64,000 nt of DNA from a bacterium (GTDB taxonomy: Bacteria > Patescibacteriota > Saccharimonadia > Saccharimonadales > UBA4665), in assembly GCA_021777375.1 (NCBI GenBank), contig JAJYDV010000003.1:1-64000 (forward strand). Direction: 5' to 3'. A model generated the notes under the pieces. That model was not told where the DNA came from. It did not search any database and worked only from the letters and a program-made list of their open reading frames with translations. Positions 50,086 to 59,798 of the stretch are shown one piece after another. Made by a program: the position numbers and the translations under genes. The first letter of the stretch is position 1. Each line of letters opens with the position of its first letter.

Positions 50086-51536
50086 ATCTCTGAGCTAGGG
50101 ACAGAATCTTGCTTCGGGAACAGCACAAGATGTGATGGACTTAATGATCCATCCTTAAAAACTTCACTTATCTTACTCGAGGTTAACGGCATGAACGGAG
50201 CGAGCAGATCGGCAATTTCACGAATGCTGCTAATTAAATAGACAATAACTTCATTAAGATGCTCGCGGTCACCCTCCTTGGCTACTTCCCAAGGCTTTTC
50301 TTCGTCGATATATTGGTTAAGTCCCCTTACTTGTTCCCAGACGCTTTCTAGGGCTTTATCGAAGTGACACTCCGCTAGAGCTTCATTGTACTGAGTGACG
50401 TCATGTTCGGCTGGAGGGATATTTTTCACTTCGCCATCAAGGTACTTTGAGGCCATGACCCGAATCCGTTGCACTAAATTACCCAGCTCGTTAGCTAATT
50501 CGCTGTTGTAAACGGCCTTAAATCTCTCCCAGCTGAAGTTACCGTCGTCATAACTTGGCATGCTCTTAAGCATGTAGTAGCGGAAAGCATCTACGCCATA
50601 TGGTTTAACCGCGTCGAAAGGATTTATTACGTTCCCTAAGCTTTTGCTCATCTTCACACCTTCAGCCGTCACAAAACCATGAACATAGAGCTGTTTGGGC
50701 AGCGCAATATCTAGCGCCAGAAGCATAGCAGGCCAGATAGCGGCATGAAAGCGGATTATGTCTTTACCGATAACCTGCACATTTGCGGGCCAGTACTGCT
50801 TGAATTCTTCCTGTTCCGGGTAGCCAAGAACGGTTATATAGTTCATTAGCGCTTCAAACCAAACATAGATTACCTGATCTGTATCGCCTGGGACAGTTAT
50901 ACCCCAGCTCAATTTGTCTTTGGGTCGGCTAATTGAAATGTCTTCCAAGCCTTGCTCTAGAAGCGACAAAATCTCATTACGGCGGGTAGTCGGAACAATA
51001 TTAAAGCTGCCGTTCATGATTGCTTGTTTTACTTGTTCAGTGTAGTTGCTTAGTTTAAAGAAGTAGTTTTCCTCAACTAATTTTTCGTAGGGCCGATTAT
51101 GGGCCGGGCATATACCTTTGTTGGCCTTAACTTCCGTTTCTGTAAAGAAAGCCTCGTCACCAACACAATACCAACCTTCATAGCGACCCCTGTAAATGTC
51201 CTTTTTTAGTCTTTTCCAAATTTCTGCAGCTCGCTGTTCATGTCCTTTATCGGTAGTACGAATAAAGCGATTGTTACTAACCGCTAGCTCTTTAGTTAGT
51301 TGACGAAAACGATCTGAAACCTGGTCGGTATATTGCTTAAGAGTTAAGTTGCTAGCTTTGGCGCGTTCAGCAATTTTGCCACCGTGCTCATCAGTGCCGG
51401 TAACAAAGATAACTTCATCGCCGTTCGCCCGGGCGTGTCTAGCTAGAACATCAGCATATAGCAGCTCTAAAGCAAACCCGATATGGGGCTCGGCATTGAT
51501 ATACGGTATGGAGGTTGTTACGTAGTATCTACTCAT
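50082..51536 (-). CDS. metG: methionyl-tRNA synthetase
   Basis: TSIPYINAEPHIGFALELLYADVLARH, GTDEHGGKIAERA, MSKSLGNVINPFD. Confidence 0.97.
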   Translation of the reverse strand: MSRYYVTTSIPYINAEPHIGFALELLYADVLARHARANGDEVIFVTGTDEHGGKIAERAKASNLTLKQYTDQVSDRFRQLTKELAVSNNRFIRTTDKGHEQRAAEIWKRLKKDIYRGRYEGWYCVGDEAFFTETEVKANKGICPAHNRPYEKLVEENYFFKLSNYTEQVKQAIMNGSFNIVPTTRRNEILSLLEQGLEDISISRPKDKLSWGITVPGDTDQVIYVWFEALMNYITVLGYPEQEEFKQYWPANVQVIGKDIIRFHAAIWPAMLLALDIALPKQLYVHGFVTAEGVKMSKSLGNVINPFDAVKPYGVDAFRYYMLKSMPSYDDGNFSWERFKAVYNSELANELGNLVQRIRVMASKYLDGEVKNIPPAEHDVTQYNEALAECHFDKALESVWEQVRGLNQYIDEEKPWEVAKEGDREHLNEVIVYLISSIREIADLLAPFMPLTSSKISEVFKDGSLSPSHLVLFPKQDSVPSSEI

Positions 51537-51546
51537 ACTTATTTAG

Positions 51547-52047
51547 TTATTTTAACAGTACTTCATCTTGAAGAGCCACTTCTAAACGGTCAATGAAGGG
51601 GCGTTGTTTCGGGAAGAGTTTGGTTTTTGCGTTTTTTAGATCAAACCACGCTATCTTATCGATCTCTCTAAAGCTCTGCTGATTACCGGAATGAGGCGGC
51701 CATTCAAGCTCAAACGTATTGCTCGAAAATGTGCCTAAATCCGGGTCGGCGTTAATTGCCCAGATATGATTTGTCTTAATGCTGGATTGCTCATGTTCAC
51801 CCAAATCAATCAGCGGCTGATCATAGTTCAGACTCAGACCGGTTTCTTCATGAAACTCGCGTTTAGCAGTATCGAGTTCGGATTCCCCTGCCTCGGGCTC
51901 GCCCTTTGGAACAGTCCAGCTGTCCTTATTCGCCCAAAACGGACCGCTCGGGTGAGCTAGCAACACGCTAACTCTCCTGTCTATAATCTTGTACACTAAT
52001 ATTCCGTAGCTAGTCTTTGGCATCATTACTCTTAAGCAACTTGGCAA
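51547..52047 (-). CDS. NUDIX hydrolase
   Basis: Nudix box GEPEAGESELDTAKREFHEETGL. Confidence 0.92.
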   Translation of the reverse strand: MPSCLRVMMPKTSYGILVYKIIDRRVSVLLAHPSGPFWANKDSWTVPKGEPEAGESELDTAKREFHEETGLSLNYDQPLIDLGEHEQSSIKTNHIWAINADPDLGTFSSNTFELEWPPHSGNQQSFREIDKIAWFDLKNAKTKLFPKQRPFIDRLEVALQDEVLLK

Positions 52048-52447
52048 ATTCAGCTTGCTCGCTTGGATCTAAATCGGTAAATAAGTCCGTCTCAAACTTT
52101 TCTGAGACCTGGTAAAGATAGTCTTGATAATACCTAGGGTAGACATGAAAGTGGACATGGTTCTGCTTAAGACGACCGGCGCTTATGAATGGCCGGTAGT
52201 TTTGACGAATATCCGCACCTTGCCCTAACTTACTGACCAGTCTTTCCTCAATAAAGAAGATTAGTTCAAAGATGTCCTGGAGCTCATCCTTAGTCAGCTC
52301 CCAGGGTTTTTCCAAGTGACGTTTAGGAGTCACTAAAAAATGACCGGGAACCTTACGCGGGTTACTTAAAAAAGCCTGGGCTAAGCGGTTGCTCTTCAGT
52401 ACCCGATCATTAATATTGCAAAACGGGCAATCTTCTTTAGATATCAT
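52010..52447 (-). CDS. HIT-family protein
   Basis: CPFCNINDRVL.., HFLVTPKRHLEKPWEL, QNHVHFHVYPRY. Confidence 0.88.
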   Translation of the reverse strand: MISKEDCPFCNINDRVLKSNRLAQAFLSNPRKVPGHFLVTPKRHLEKPWELTKDELQDIFELIFFIEERLVSKLGQGADIRQNYRPFISAGRLKQNHVHFHVYPRYYQDYLYQVSEKFETDLFTDLDPSEQAEFAKLLKSNDAKD

Positions 52448-52472
52448 TTATATTCCCTTCTAGGATTAGCAC

Positions 52473-52549
52473 TGGTGGGGCTACATGGACTCGAACCATG
52501 GGCCTCAGCAATGTGAATGCTGCGCTCTAGCCATCTGAGCTATAGCCCC
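52473..52549 (-). tRNA. tRNA-Val (anticodon CAC)
   Basis: Acceptor GGGGCTA, anticodon stem-loop CAGCA TTCACAT TGCTG, encoded CCA. Confidence 0.92.
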
Positions 52550-52611
52550 CTCTTAAATACCTTAAGCCCTATTATATATTAGCTAACTTAATATGTTTGT
52601 TAGGATACGAG

Positions 52612-53310
52612 TTATTTTTGTTCCGGGCGAAAATTAGTTGGGTGTCGGTCCATGCTGCCGCGCAACTCTTTGTTAATCGCTTTACGCTCTAACATCGAAC
52701 TACTGGCTTTATCGATCATCATCCCGGTAGTATCGCCCGACTGATATACAGCAAAACCGGCCGAAAAACCCACCTCCAAGCCAAGACCCAGCTTCTTTAT
52801 CTCTGCATTGGCACGTTTCTCAAATACTACTGCCAGGCTGAGAGCTACTTCCTCAGGCACCGTTTTGCGCGCGTGCAGCAAGCGGTGAGGGCGATATTCT
52901 TTACGCGGCTTTAAATCTGCAATCCACCATATCTCATCTCCTCCTGCACGCCCGATAAGGTCTTCCTCGCGACAAGACCTGCCGACAGCTTTAAGTAAGG
53001 CGTCTCCACCGTAGTAGTGGCCAAATTCAGTGTTTGCATACTTCATGTTATCTACGTCACCAATAATTAAGACAAATTTGTCTCCTGTTTTACTGGCTTT
53101 TTCTACGCGTTGGTCCAACTCGTTACGAATTAATTTATCTACTTTCAAGCCAGTCAATTGGTCACGACCTAACCAGGCAATTTCTTCTTGAAGTTTTAGT
53201 TCTCTTTGCTGCGCTTCTTCTAAAAAATATTCCAACTGGGCATAATTTGCCCGGGGCACAAACTTCTCGGGATCGGGATATGATTCGAATCGAGATCTCT
53301 CTACGTTCAT
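52612..53310 (-). CDS. GGDEF-domain protein (signature GGDEI)
   Basis: DQLTGLKVDKLIRNELDQR, LIGDVDNMKYANTEFGHYYGGDALLKAVG, IGRAGGDEIWWI. Confidence 0.85.
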   Translation of the reverse strand: MNVERSRFESYPDPEKFVPRANYAQLEYFLEEAQQRELKLQEEIAWLGRDQLTGLKVDKLIRNELDQRVEKASKTGDKFVLIIGDVDNMKYANTEFGHYYGGDALLKAVGRSCREEDLIGRAGGDEIWWIADLKPRKEYRPHRLLHARKTVPEEVALSLAVVFEKRANAEIKKLGLGLEVGFSAGFAVYQSGDTTGMMIDKASSSMLERKAINKELRGSMDRHPTNFRPEQK

Positions 53311-53465
53311 CTTAGCTAAATTATATACAAAAAATTGCGTAATAAAATTACTTATGGTCTACTATTCGGTTTTAACAGCTAATGATTTTTGAGGTTGCTT
53401 TTTACACGAAAGTTTGTCTAAAGATAATAAAAATGACCACATGGTATATGAGGTCATTAGTTCTT

Positions 53466-53853
53466 TGGTGGAGCTGCCGGTTATTGCAACCGGGTCCGTC
53501 GATCTACTATGGCTAGTCTTCTACAGGCATAGGCTGTTTTAAAAATTTTGACAGCGGGTATTTAAACAGTCAAACTTCCGCTGCTATAGTCCGCAAAGTC
53601 TTTAGCGACCGACGCGAACGAATTGGTCGCCGCATCCGGAAAATATGAAGCGCCTTGCCTCTATCCGGCGTTAAGTCAGACGCCGCTTTAGGTTTAAGCT
53701 AAAGCAGGTGCGTATACTGGTGCTAGAAACAAGTTCTTTACAGCCAGTGCTACGCGGTTAAATGCGTTTGCATTTAGATTGGTTTGCCTATAACGCTGGC
53801 CAGCGGCCTGCCGATCTGTCCTGTAAAACCGACGTCGAGCTAAATTCAGCCCC
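53466..53853 (-). ncRNA. ssrA: tmRNA (ssrA), tag ORF 53697-53771 encoding ANAFNRVALAVKNLFLAPVYAPALA
   Basis: 5' GGGGCTGAATTTAGCTCGACG, 3' CAGCTCCACCA pairing GGGGCTG/CAGCTCC with G3-U70, tag reading frame ending ALA-TAA, 388 nt. Confidence 0.92.
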
Positions 53854-53912
53854 ACGCGTATGTGAGTTGTTGCTTGCTAACAAAAATATATAACTCTGTT
53901 AGCACAACCATA

Positions 53913-54740
53913 TTATACCACTTTCTCAGATTGCGTTTCGGTTAGCGCTTTGGTAAGTTTTACCCATTCTTCAAGACTTAGTTCCTGAGGCCGACGGTAC
54001 GGATTAATAGCCGCTAGTCGTAAATAGTCTTCAGTTGTTGATTTGCTTATTTTAAGACCTGCACTAAGCGAGTTCGCGATTGTTTTACGGCGTTGACCAA
54101 ATCCAGCGCCGACAACTCGAAAGAATTCTTGGCTTAAATTAGTTGGGGGTACTGGGCGTCTTTTTAAAACCACCACCTGAGAGTCGACTTTAGGTGGTGG
54201 ACTAAATAAATTCGCGGGGATAATCGGTCCAGGCGTAACCTCCCAGTAGGTCTGAGCAGTCACGCCAAGCAAGGATAGTTTACCTGGTTTGGCACTTAAT
54301 CGTCTAGCGACCTCCTTTTGCACCAGCAAGACACATAAAGATGGTGGATTAGCCGACTCACTTAGCTGACGGATGAGATGGCCGGTAAGGTAGTACGGGA
54401 TATTGGCAACTACTTTATATCCCTCATTTAACTGGGTTAGGTCGTAATTGCGAATGTCGGCGTTAATAAGTTCCAGCTTAGGTTGATTATTAAAGCGTTC
54501 GGAAAGTCCTGCTAACAGACCCTTGTCTATTTCAACGGCTATAACGCGAGCTGCTATACCTAGCAGCACTTCGGTCAGATTACCGGTTCCAGGACCAATT
54601 TCGAGGATATAGTCTTCAGGGCCCAGATTTGCAAGTTCACAAATCGCTTCTAATGAATCACGATCACTGAGCCAGTGCTGCCCAAGGTCTTTATTTGCTT
54701 CAATGCTTTTTTTGGCCATATCTACTTCTTCTACCACCAA
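53913..54740 (-). CDS. rsmA: 16S rRNA (adenine1518-N6/1519-N6)-dimethyltransferase
   Basis: KDLGQHWLSDRDSLEAICELANL, ILEIGPGTGNLTEVLL, VVANIPYYLTGHLI. Confidence 0.96.
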   Translation of the reverse strand: MVVEEVDMAKKSIEANKDLGQHWLSDRDSLEAICELANLGPEDYILEIGPGTGNLTEVLLGIAARVIAVEIDKGLLAGLSERFNNQPKLELINADIRNYDLTQLNEGYKVVANIPYYLTGHLIRQLSESANPPSLCVLLVQKEVARRLSAKPGKLSLLGVTAQTYWEVTPGPIIPANLFSPPPKVDSQVVVLKRRPVPPTNLSQEFFRVVGAGFGQRRKTIANSLSAGLKISKSTTEDYLRLAAINPYRRPQELSLEEWVKLTKALTETQSEKVV

Positions 54741-56002
54741 CTATAGGTAGTCCAATGCTGATAGGCATCATACCAACTGCCGTATTTACTGACTGCATAG
54801 CCGTTACACCAACGAAGCTGGGTGATTGGATCGGTCTCCCAATCGCTTCCTGCTGAAGCCATTTTGTATCCAGGGGTGGCTTGGCAAAGACCATAGCCAT
54901 AAGGAGTCATCGGGTTGTCGGGCACACCAGGGCAATAAGTTTCACCTTGAGCCTTAGTTGGGCACCAGCCCGATTCGTGGCTAATTATATAGTCAACGTA
55001 AGGGTAGTCGCTAGGGGCAATTCCGGCATAAGCCATGTCACCCTTAATACCGGATAGGTTAATACCAACAAGAATAATTTCAGTCACTGCAGGTATTGTT
55101 ACGATAGTCTGAATTGGCGTTTTACTAACTACTATGCCGTTTTGGGTATTCTCCTGGTAAGTTATAACCTCCTGTCCGGTTGAACCATTCTGCTGAACCG
55201 CACTGGTACCGTAGGCTAGAGAGTTGTCATAGACGGTGTCTACCGGCATTGCTATATTTTGGGTTACGGATGCCAGTTTTTCGCCATTACGGATCAGGAA
55301 AACTTCAAGATTGGGAGTGACTGGCGTTTCTAAGCTTGGCATTACCTGGTCATTTTTAGTTAAATGGATATTCTCGAGCTTTATTAGGTCGGCAACCGTG
55401 GCGGCATGAGTATATACGACTACTGGTGAACCGTACAAATTTAGGTCGACCGGAGTTGCCGGGTTAATAACAACCTGCTCGCCGATTGCCCCCTGAGAAA
55501 TGAAGTTAGAGGTCGGGATGGTAGTAACCACGTCCGCCGGATTTAACTTGTATCCCGCCTGTTCGGCGATTGCTCTAGGAGTAGCGGATGCCGAGAAAGT
55601 AAAGCTGTTGTGTCCGTTCTCGGTTATCTCAACCGGTACGGCACGGTAAATGTTAATTCGAAAGTCATACTGGTTAATCGGAGTGGACAGGTTTGGCTCA
55701 ACAACGTCACCCGGATTTAATTTAATGTCTAGCTTGTTTAGTAGCATACCGACGGTTGGTTCGATTGACGGCACAATTTGTTCTATATGGTCGTGATTAA
55801 TGATTACTAGTTTTGGTCCGGGCTGATTACTAGTTTGGTCCGGCTTAAAAATTAAGTACCCAAGGATTGATATAATTAGCAGTCCGGCAAAAACAAACAC
55901 TGGCACAGCAAAAGGGTGCCGGCTGGCATTTTTTGCGGTTTTAATATGGCGCTTCTGAGCTCGCTTAAAGCGCCGTTTGTACAGATTAAACCTTTTACGC
56001 AT
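54731..56002 (-). CDS. DUF348/G5-domain secreted protein with Rpf/transglycosylase-like C-terminus
   Basis: Repeated DUF348-like modules, G5 region (GSTGQEVITYQENTQNGIVVSKT), C-terminal ISHESGWCPTKAQG..YGYGLCQATPGYKM. Confidence 0.87.
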   Translation of the reverse strand: MRKRFNLYKRRFKRAQKRHIKTAKNASRHPFAVPVFVFAGLLIISILGYLIFKPDQTSNQPGPKLVIINHDHIEQIVPSIEPTVGMLLNKLDIKLNPGDVVEPNLSTPINQYDFRINIYRAVPVEITENGHNSFTFSASATPRAIAEQAGYKLNPADVVTTIPTSNFISQGAIGEQVVINPATPVDLNLYGSPVVVYTHAATVADLIKLENIHLTKNDQVMPSLETPVTPNLEVFLIRNGEKLASVTQNIAMPVDTVYDNSLAYGTSAVQQNGSTGQEVITYQENTQNGIVVSKTPIQTIVTIPAVTEIILVGINLSGIKGDMAYAGIAPSDYPYVDYIISHESGWCPTKAQGETYCPGVPDNPMTPYGYGLCQATPGYKMASAGSDWETDPITQLRWCNGYAVSKYGSWYDAYQHWTTYSWW

Positions 56003-56100
56003 GATTGGATGCGGAAAAAGACCCTGAGCTAATCTTCATATTTTGGCAAGCTCTGGACTTGAACCCGCAACATCTGTTTATTGTACCAGAAGACGCCGCT

Positions 56101-58263
56101 CTAAAGTTTTTCTAAAGGGGCAAACCCGACCATTAACCTGCGTGTGCCCTTGCCTTTGAAAAAGATGGTAGCGACATCACCGTCAATTTCCAGCACCGTT
56201 CCAACGCCAAAGAGTTGATGCCTGACGTTGTCGCCTTCATTTAGCTCAATTACATAACGCGGTTCATTAGCTGAAACGCTTTGCTGTTTAAGCAAGGCCT
56301 CTCGGGCCGGAGGAGTCGACCAATCAGAAGCAACCACCGCGTCAATTTCGTTTAAAAAACGGCTCGGTGGATTATGCTGAACGCCACCGAAAAGTAGCCT
56401 CGAGCCGGCGGAAAGCAGATAGAGCTCCTGACGGGCTCGGGTAACACCTACGTAAGCCAAGCGGCGCTCCTCCTCCATTCCTTTCTGATCGTATATCGAC
56501 CTGGAATGAGGAAAAAGGCTTTCCTCCATTCCGGCAATAAATACCACATTAAACTCCAGTCCTTTTGCAGAGTGCAGGGTCATTAAAGTAACTGCATCAC
56601 TATTTAAATCCACGCTGTCGATGTCGCTAATTAAACTGACCTCTTCAAGAAAATCCGCCAGCTGTAGGTCCTGGTATTGACGGGCGACACTTAGTAGTTC
56701 TTTGACGTTTTCCTGTCGTGCTTCACCTTGGGGAGTCCCGTCATCTAAATACTCTAAGTAGTTAAGACGGCGGGTCAGTGCCTCAATTAACTGATAGGGG
56801 CTGGTTTGCGGAGCTTGCTTTTGAAAACTAAGCAAAATATCTCCTAGTTCTCGCAATCCGTTAACCGCTTTGGGACTTAGCTTAGGACAATCCGCACTCG
56901 ACACCAAAGCATCAATTAAGGATTTAGCGGTTGTCGTTCGCCAGTCTAAAAACCGCTTTAAGCTAATTGCGCCAATACCCCTGGACGGCACATTAACAAT
57001 CCGTTCAAAACTAATGTTATCCTCAGGCTGAAAGATTAAACGCAAGTAAGCAATGATGTCCTTAATCTCTTTTCGATCGTAAAAACGCATCCCGCCAACG
57101 ACTTTGTATGGCAATCCGAATCGAATAAAACCCTCTTCAATTGCCCGGCTTTGAGCATTTGTACGGTAGAGCACTGCGAAATCCCGGTAGTTGCGTCGTC
57201 CGTCAAAGACTGCTGTCGCAACCCTTAAGCAGATCGCTTCAGCTTCGGCACGCTCGTCTCTAACCTGGAGCACCTGTACCGGCAAACCATCCCCTGCCGA
57301 GGTCCAGAGTTTCTTGTCGCTACGCTCAGAAATCTTGGTAATAATTGCCTGTCCGGCATTTAAGATATTACCGCTAGAACGATAGTTTTCTTCTAGCTTA
57401 ATAACCGTACATTCCGGATAGTCTCGTTCAAAGTTTAAGATGTTTCGAAAGTCAGCACCTCTAAACCCGTAAACCGTTTGCCAGTCATCACCAATTACTG
57501 CCAAATTGTGTTTATCGTTAGTCAGCAGTTTAGTTAGCCGGTATTGAGCAGCGTTGGTATCCTGGTACTCATCAATCAGGACGTAACGGAATTGATTCTG
57601 CCAACGGGATTGCACCTGTGGCTGGCTTTCCAGCAAACTTACCGTCTGGGCAATTAAGTCATCAAAATCCAGCCCGCCGGCCGTTTTTAGTTCTCGTTCG
57701 TAAAGCGGGTAAACTTTGGCCGCTGCAGCAGCGGTTGGATAGCTAGCTAACGCTAAATACTCTTCTGGGGTAATGAGTTCGTTCTTAGCCGATGAGATTA
57801 GTCCGGAAAGCACTTTTGGCGGAAAGGCTTTCTCGTCTATAGACAGTTCACGACTAACCCTTCTAATGGCCGCTAGCCGATCACCCTCATCGAAAATAAC
57901 AAACGTTCTAGGTAAATTAATCTTATCGGCATCCATTCTTAAAATGCGCACACAGATTGAATGAAAGGTACCCATGAACGGCATAAACGAACGGTTGGCA
58001 GCATTCGCATTAATCAGCGCGGCCACCCGGTTGCGCATTTCCTGGGCCGCCTTATTGGTAAAAGTTACCGCCAGAATCTCTGGTGGTGTAGCTTTCCCGC
58101 TAGCCAGCAAATATGCAATGCGATGGGTTAGAGTTTTGGTTTTACCGCTGCCTGCGCCAGCTTGAATAAGCAGCGGACCTTCGGTACTTAATACAGCTCT
58201 CTTTTGCTCTTCGTTGAGTCCGCTTAGTAATTCAGTAAATGGCTCCATTGAGTCTTGCTTCAT
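56101..58263 (-). CDS. pcrA: UvrD/PcrA-type superfamily 1A DNA helicase
   Basis: LLIQAGAGSGKTKTLTHRIAYLL, VLIDEYQDTNAAQYRL, VTLMTLHSAKGLEFNVVFIAGMEE. Confidence 0.96.
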   Translation of the reverse strand: MKQDSMEPFTELLSGLNEEQKRAVLSTEGPLLIQAGAGSGKTKTLTHRIAYLLASGKATPPEILAVTFTNKAAQEMRNRVAALINANAANRSFMPFMGTFHSICVRILRMDADKINLPRTFVIFDEGDRLAAIRRVSRELSIDEKAFPPKVLSGLISSAKNELITPEEYLALASYPTAAAAAKVYPLYERELKTAGGLDFDDLIAQTVSLLESQPQVQSRWQNQFRYVLIDEYQDTNAAQYRLTKLLTNDKHNLAVIGDDWQTVYGFRGADFRNILNFERDYPECTVIKLEENYRSSGNILNAGQAIITKISERSDKKLWTSAGDGLPVQVLQVRDERAEAEAICLRVATAVFDGRRNYRDFAVLYRTNAQSRAIEEGFIRFGLPYKVVGGMRFYDRKEIKDIIAYLRLIFQPEDNISFERIVNVPSRGIGAISLKRFLDWRTTTAKSLIDALVSSADCPKLSPKAVNGLRELGDILLSFQKQAPQTSPYQLIEALTRRLNYLEYLDDGTPQGEARQENVKELLSVARQYQDLQLADFLEEVSLISDIDSVDLNSDAVTLMTLHSAKGLEFNVVFIAGMEESLFPHSRSIYDQKGMEEERRLAYVGVTRARQELYLLSAGSRLLFGGVQHNPPSRFLNEIDAVVASDWSTPPAREALLKQQSVSANEPRYVIELNEGDNVRHQLFGVGTVLEIDGDVATIFFKGKGTRRLMVGFAPLEKL

Positions 58264-58281
58264 AGCTTAATTGTAGGGTGT

Positions 58282-58968
58282 TTAGGAATTAAGAACAAAG
58301 AAGTTAGTATGCGGTAAGTGCCAACTGTTACGAATTATTCCGGCATCGAGCGCTATATCCAACCAGACAGCGGCTAGCAATATGCAAATTAGTACCCCGA
58401 TTAGAATAACACGGTGGTTATAGCGTTTTTCTTTCATGTTGATTGGCAGAAAATAACGCTCCTGAGTAATTAGCTGATTAATTTTCTCCATGTGCGCCCG
58501 GCTAACTTCTTCTTGCTGTAATTCAAGGCGCACCTTGGCAGCATCGGATTGAGCCTCCGGTGGCGTAGATTGGCCTTCGCTGTCCGGCTTGGGCTCGTTA
58601 GTTTCAGAAGCTGGACTAGATTCTTGGACTGGATCTAATCTTTGTTGCTCAGACGGATTAGGCTTCTCGGGTTCGGGTTTATCTTTAGACGATTCGGGGT
58701 TATTCTCGGTTACCGGTTTAGTTTCCAGTTTCGCGGCTTCTGAAGCTACCTCCTCTTTGTCTTTAGGAGAATCAAACTTAATGAAGTTATTTCGATTAAC
58801 ATTATCTTCTTCGTTTTTCGGCATTGTCTCGTCTTCGCTAGCTTGGGCAACAAATTCTGGGTCAGACATAATTGGTTTGCGACTAACGATAATTGGTTGA
58901 TTTACCGACTCAGACTCAGGCTTATCGGAGACTACATCGACTGATTTGTTTTTCTTAATTTCTACCAC
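58282..58968 (-). CDS. hypothetical protein, disordered acidic region with one TM
   Basis: Low complexity N-region; TM VILIGVLICILLAAVWLDIAL. Confidence 0.7.
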   Translation of the reverse strand: MVEIKKNKSVDVVSDKPESESVNQPIIVSRKPIMSDPEFVAQASEDETMPKNEEDNVNRNNFIKFDSPKDKEEVASEAAKLETKPVTENNPESSKDKPEPEKPNPSEQQRLDPVQESSPASETNEPKPDSEGQSTPPEAQSDAAKVRLELQQEEVSRAHMEKINQLITQERYFLPINMKEKRYNHRVILIGVLICILLAAVWLDIALDAGIIRNSWHLPHTNFFVLNS

Positions 58969-58980
58969 TGGAAATTTCCC

Positions 58981-59778
58981 CTAATTTTGCGATTGCTCCG
59001 TTTTGGGCTCGCCTAATGAAGCTATATGGACCCCAGTCACAATATCGCTGAAACGTTCATAATTTAGGCTTGCCCGACCGACCAATAAACCATCAACACC
59101 CTTAACCTCCATAATAGCCGCTACGTATTCCGGCTCATCGCTACCACCGTACAAAATACGTACCGCCTCTTCGGTTGTTTGCCCGTAAAGTTCTCTTACC
59201 TGAAATCTAATCCAACTAACCGCTTCGGCTATAGCTTCCGGCGGTGCCGGCTCATCAGCACCAATTGCCCACACCGGTTCGTAGGCAATCACAACATTTT
59301 CTACGTCTTGACTGGTAAGATTGGCTAGTGCAGTGACCACTTGGTCGTGGAGTACTTGTTTTGTCTCTCTTTGGGAGCGTTCTTCCTTGGTTTCACCAAC
59401 GCACAGAATTGGAATAATGCCGTTACGTACCGCGGCGGCAACCTTATCCCTAACCTCATCTAAACTCTCGTGGAAGTAACGGCGGCGTTCAGAATGACCG
59501 ATAATCGCGTAATGTACAAGACCGCGCATCTGGCTTAAAGAAACCGCTCCCGTGTAGGCTCCTTCGTCTATAAAGTAACCATCCTGAGCGGCCAGACGGA
59601 ATTTTCGGTGGTCAATTTCCTGGCTTATCGGCTGTAGACTTAGGTAATTAGGAGACAGAACAACTTCTACCCCGCGATGCACTTTTATAACTTTATTTAA
59701 GCGATTAACTAGCAAGCTTGATTCATGTACGCTTAAGTACATTTTCCAATTAGCCACCACTAATTTAACTCTACTCAT
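58981..59778 (-). CDS. tpiA: triosephosphate isomerase
   Basis: VVANWKMYLS, IIGHSERRRYFHE, IAYEPVWAIGA, ILYGGS. Confidence 0.97.
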   Translation of the reverse strand: MSRVKLVVANWKMYLSVHESSLLVNRLNKVIKVHRGVEVVLSPNYLSLQPISQEIDHRKFRLAAQDGYFIDEGAYTGAVSLSQMRGLVHYAIIGHSERRRYFHESLDEVRDKVAAAVRNGIIPILCVGETKEERSQRETKQVLHDQVVTALANLTSQDVENVVIAYEPVWAIGADEPAPPEAIAEAVSWIRFQVRELYGQTTEEAVRILYGGSDEPEYVAAIMEVKGVDGLLVGRASLNYERFSDIVTGVHIASLGEPKTEQSQN

Positions 59779-59798
59779 AATGCTTACCTTATTGTACC

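Noticed and set aside
54700-54900. 66-aa minus-strand ORF
   Set aside because: Alternative frame inside the DUF348/G5 gene; no independent start signal.
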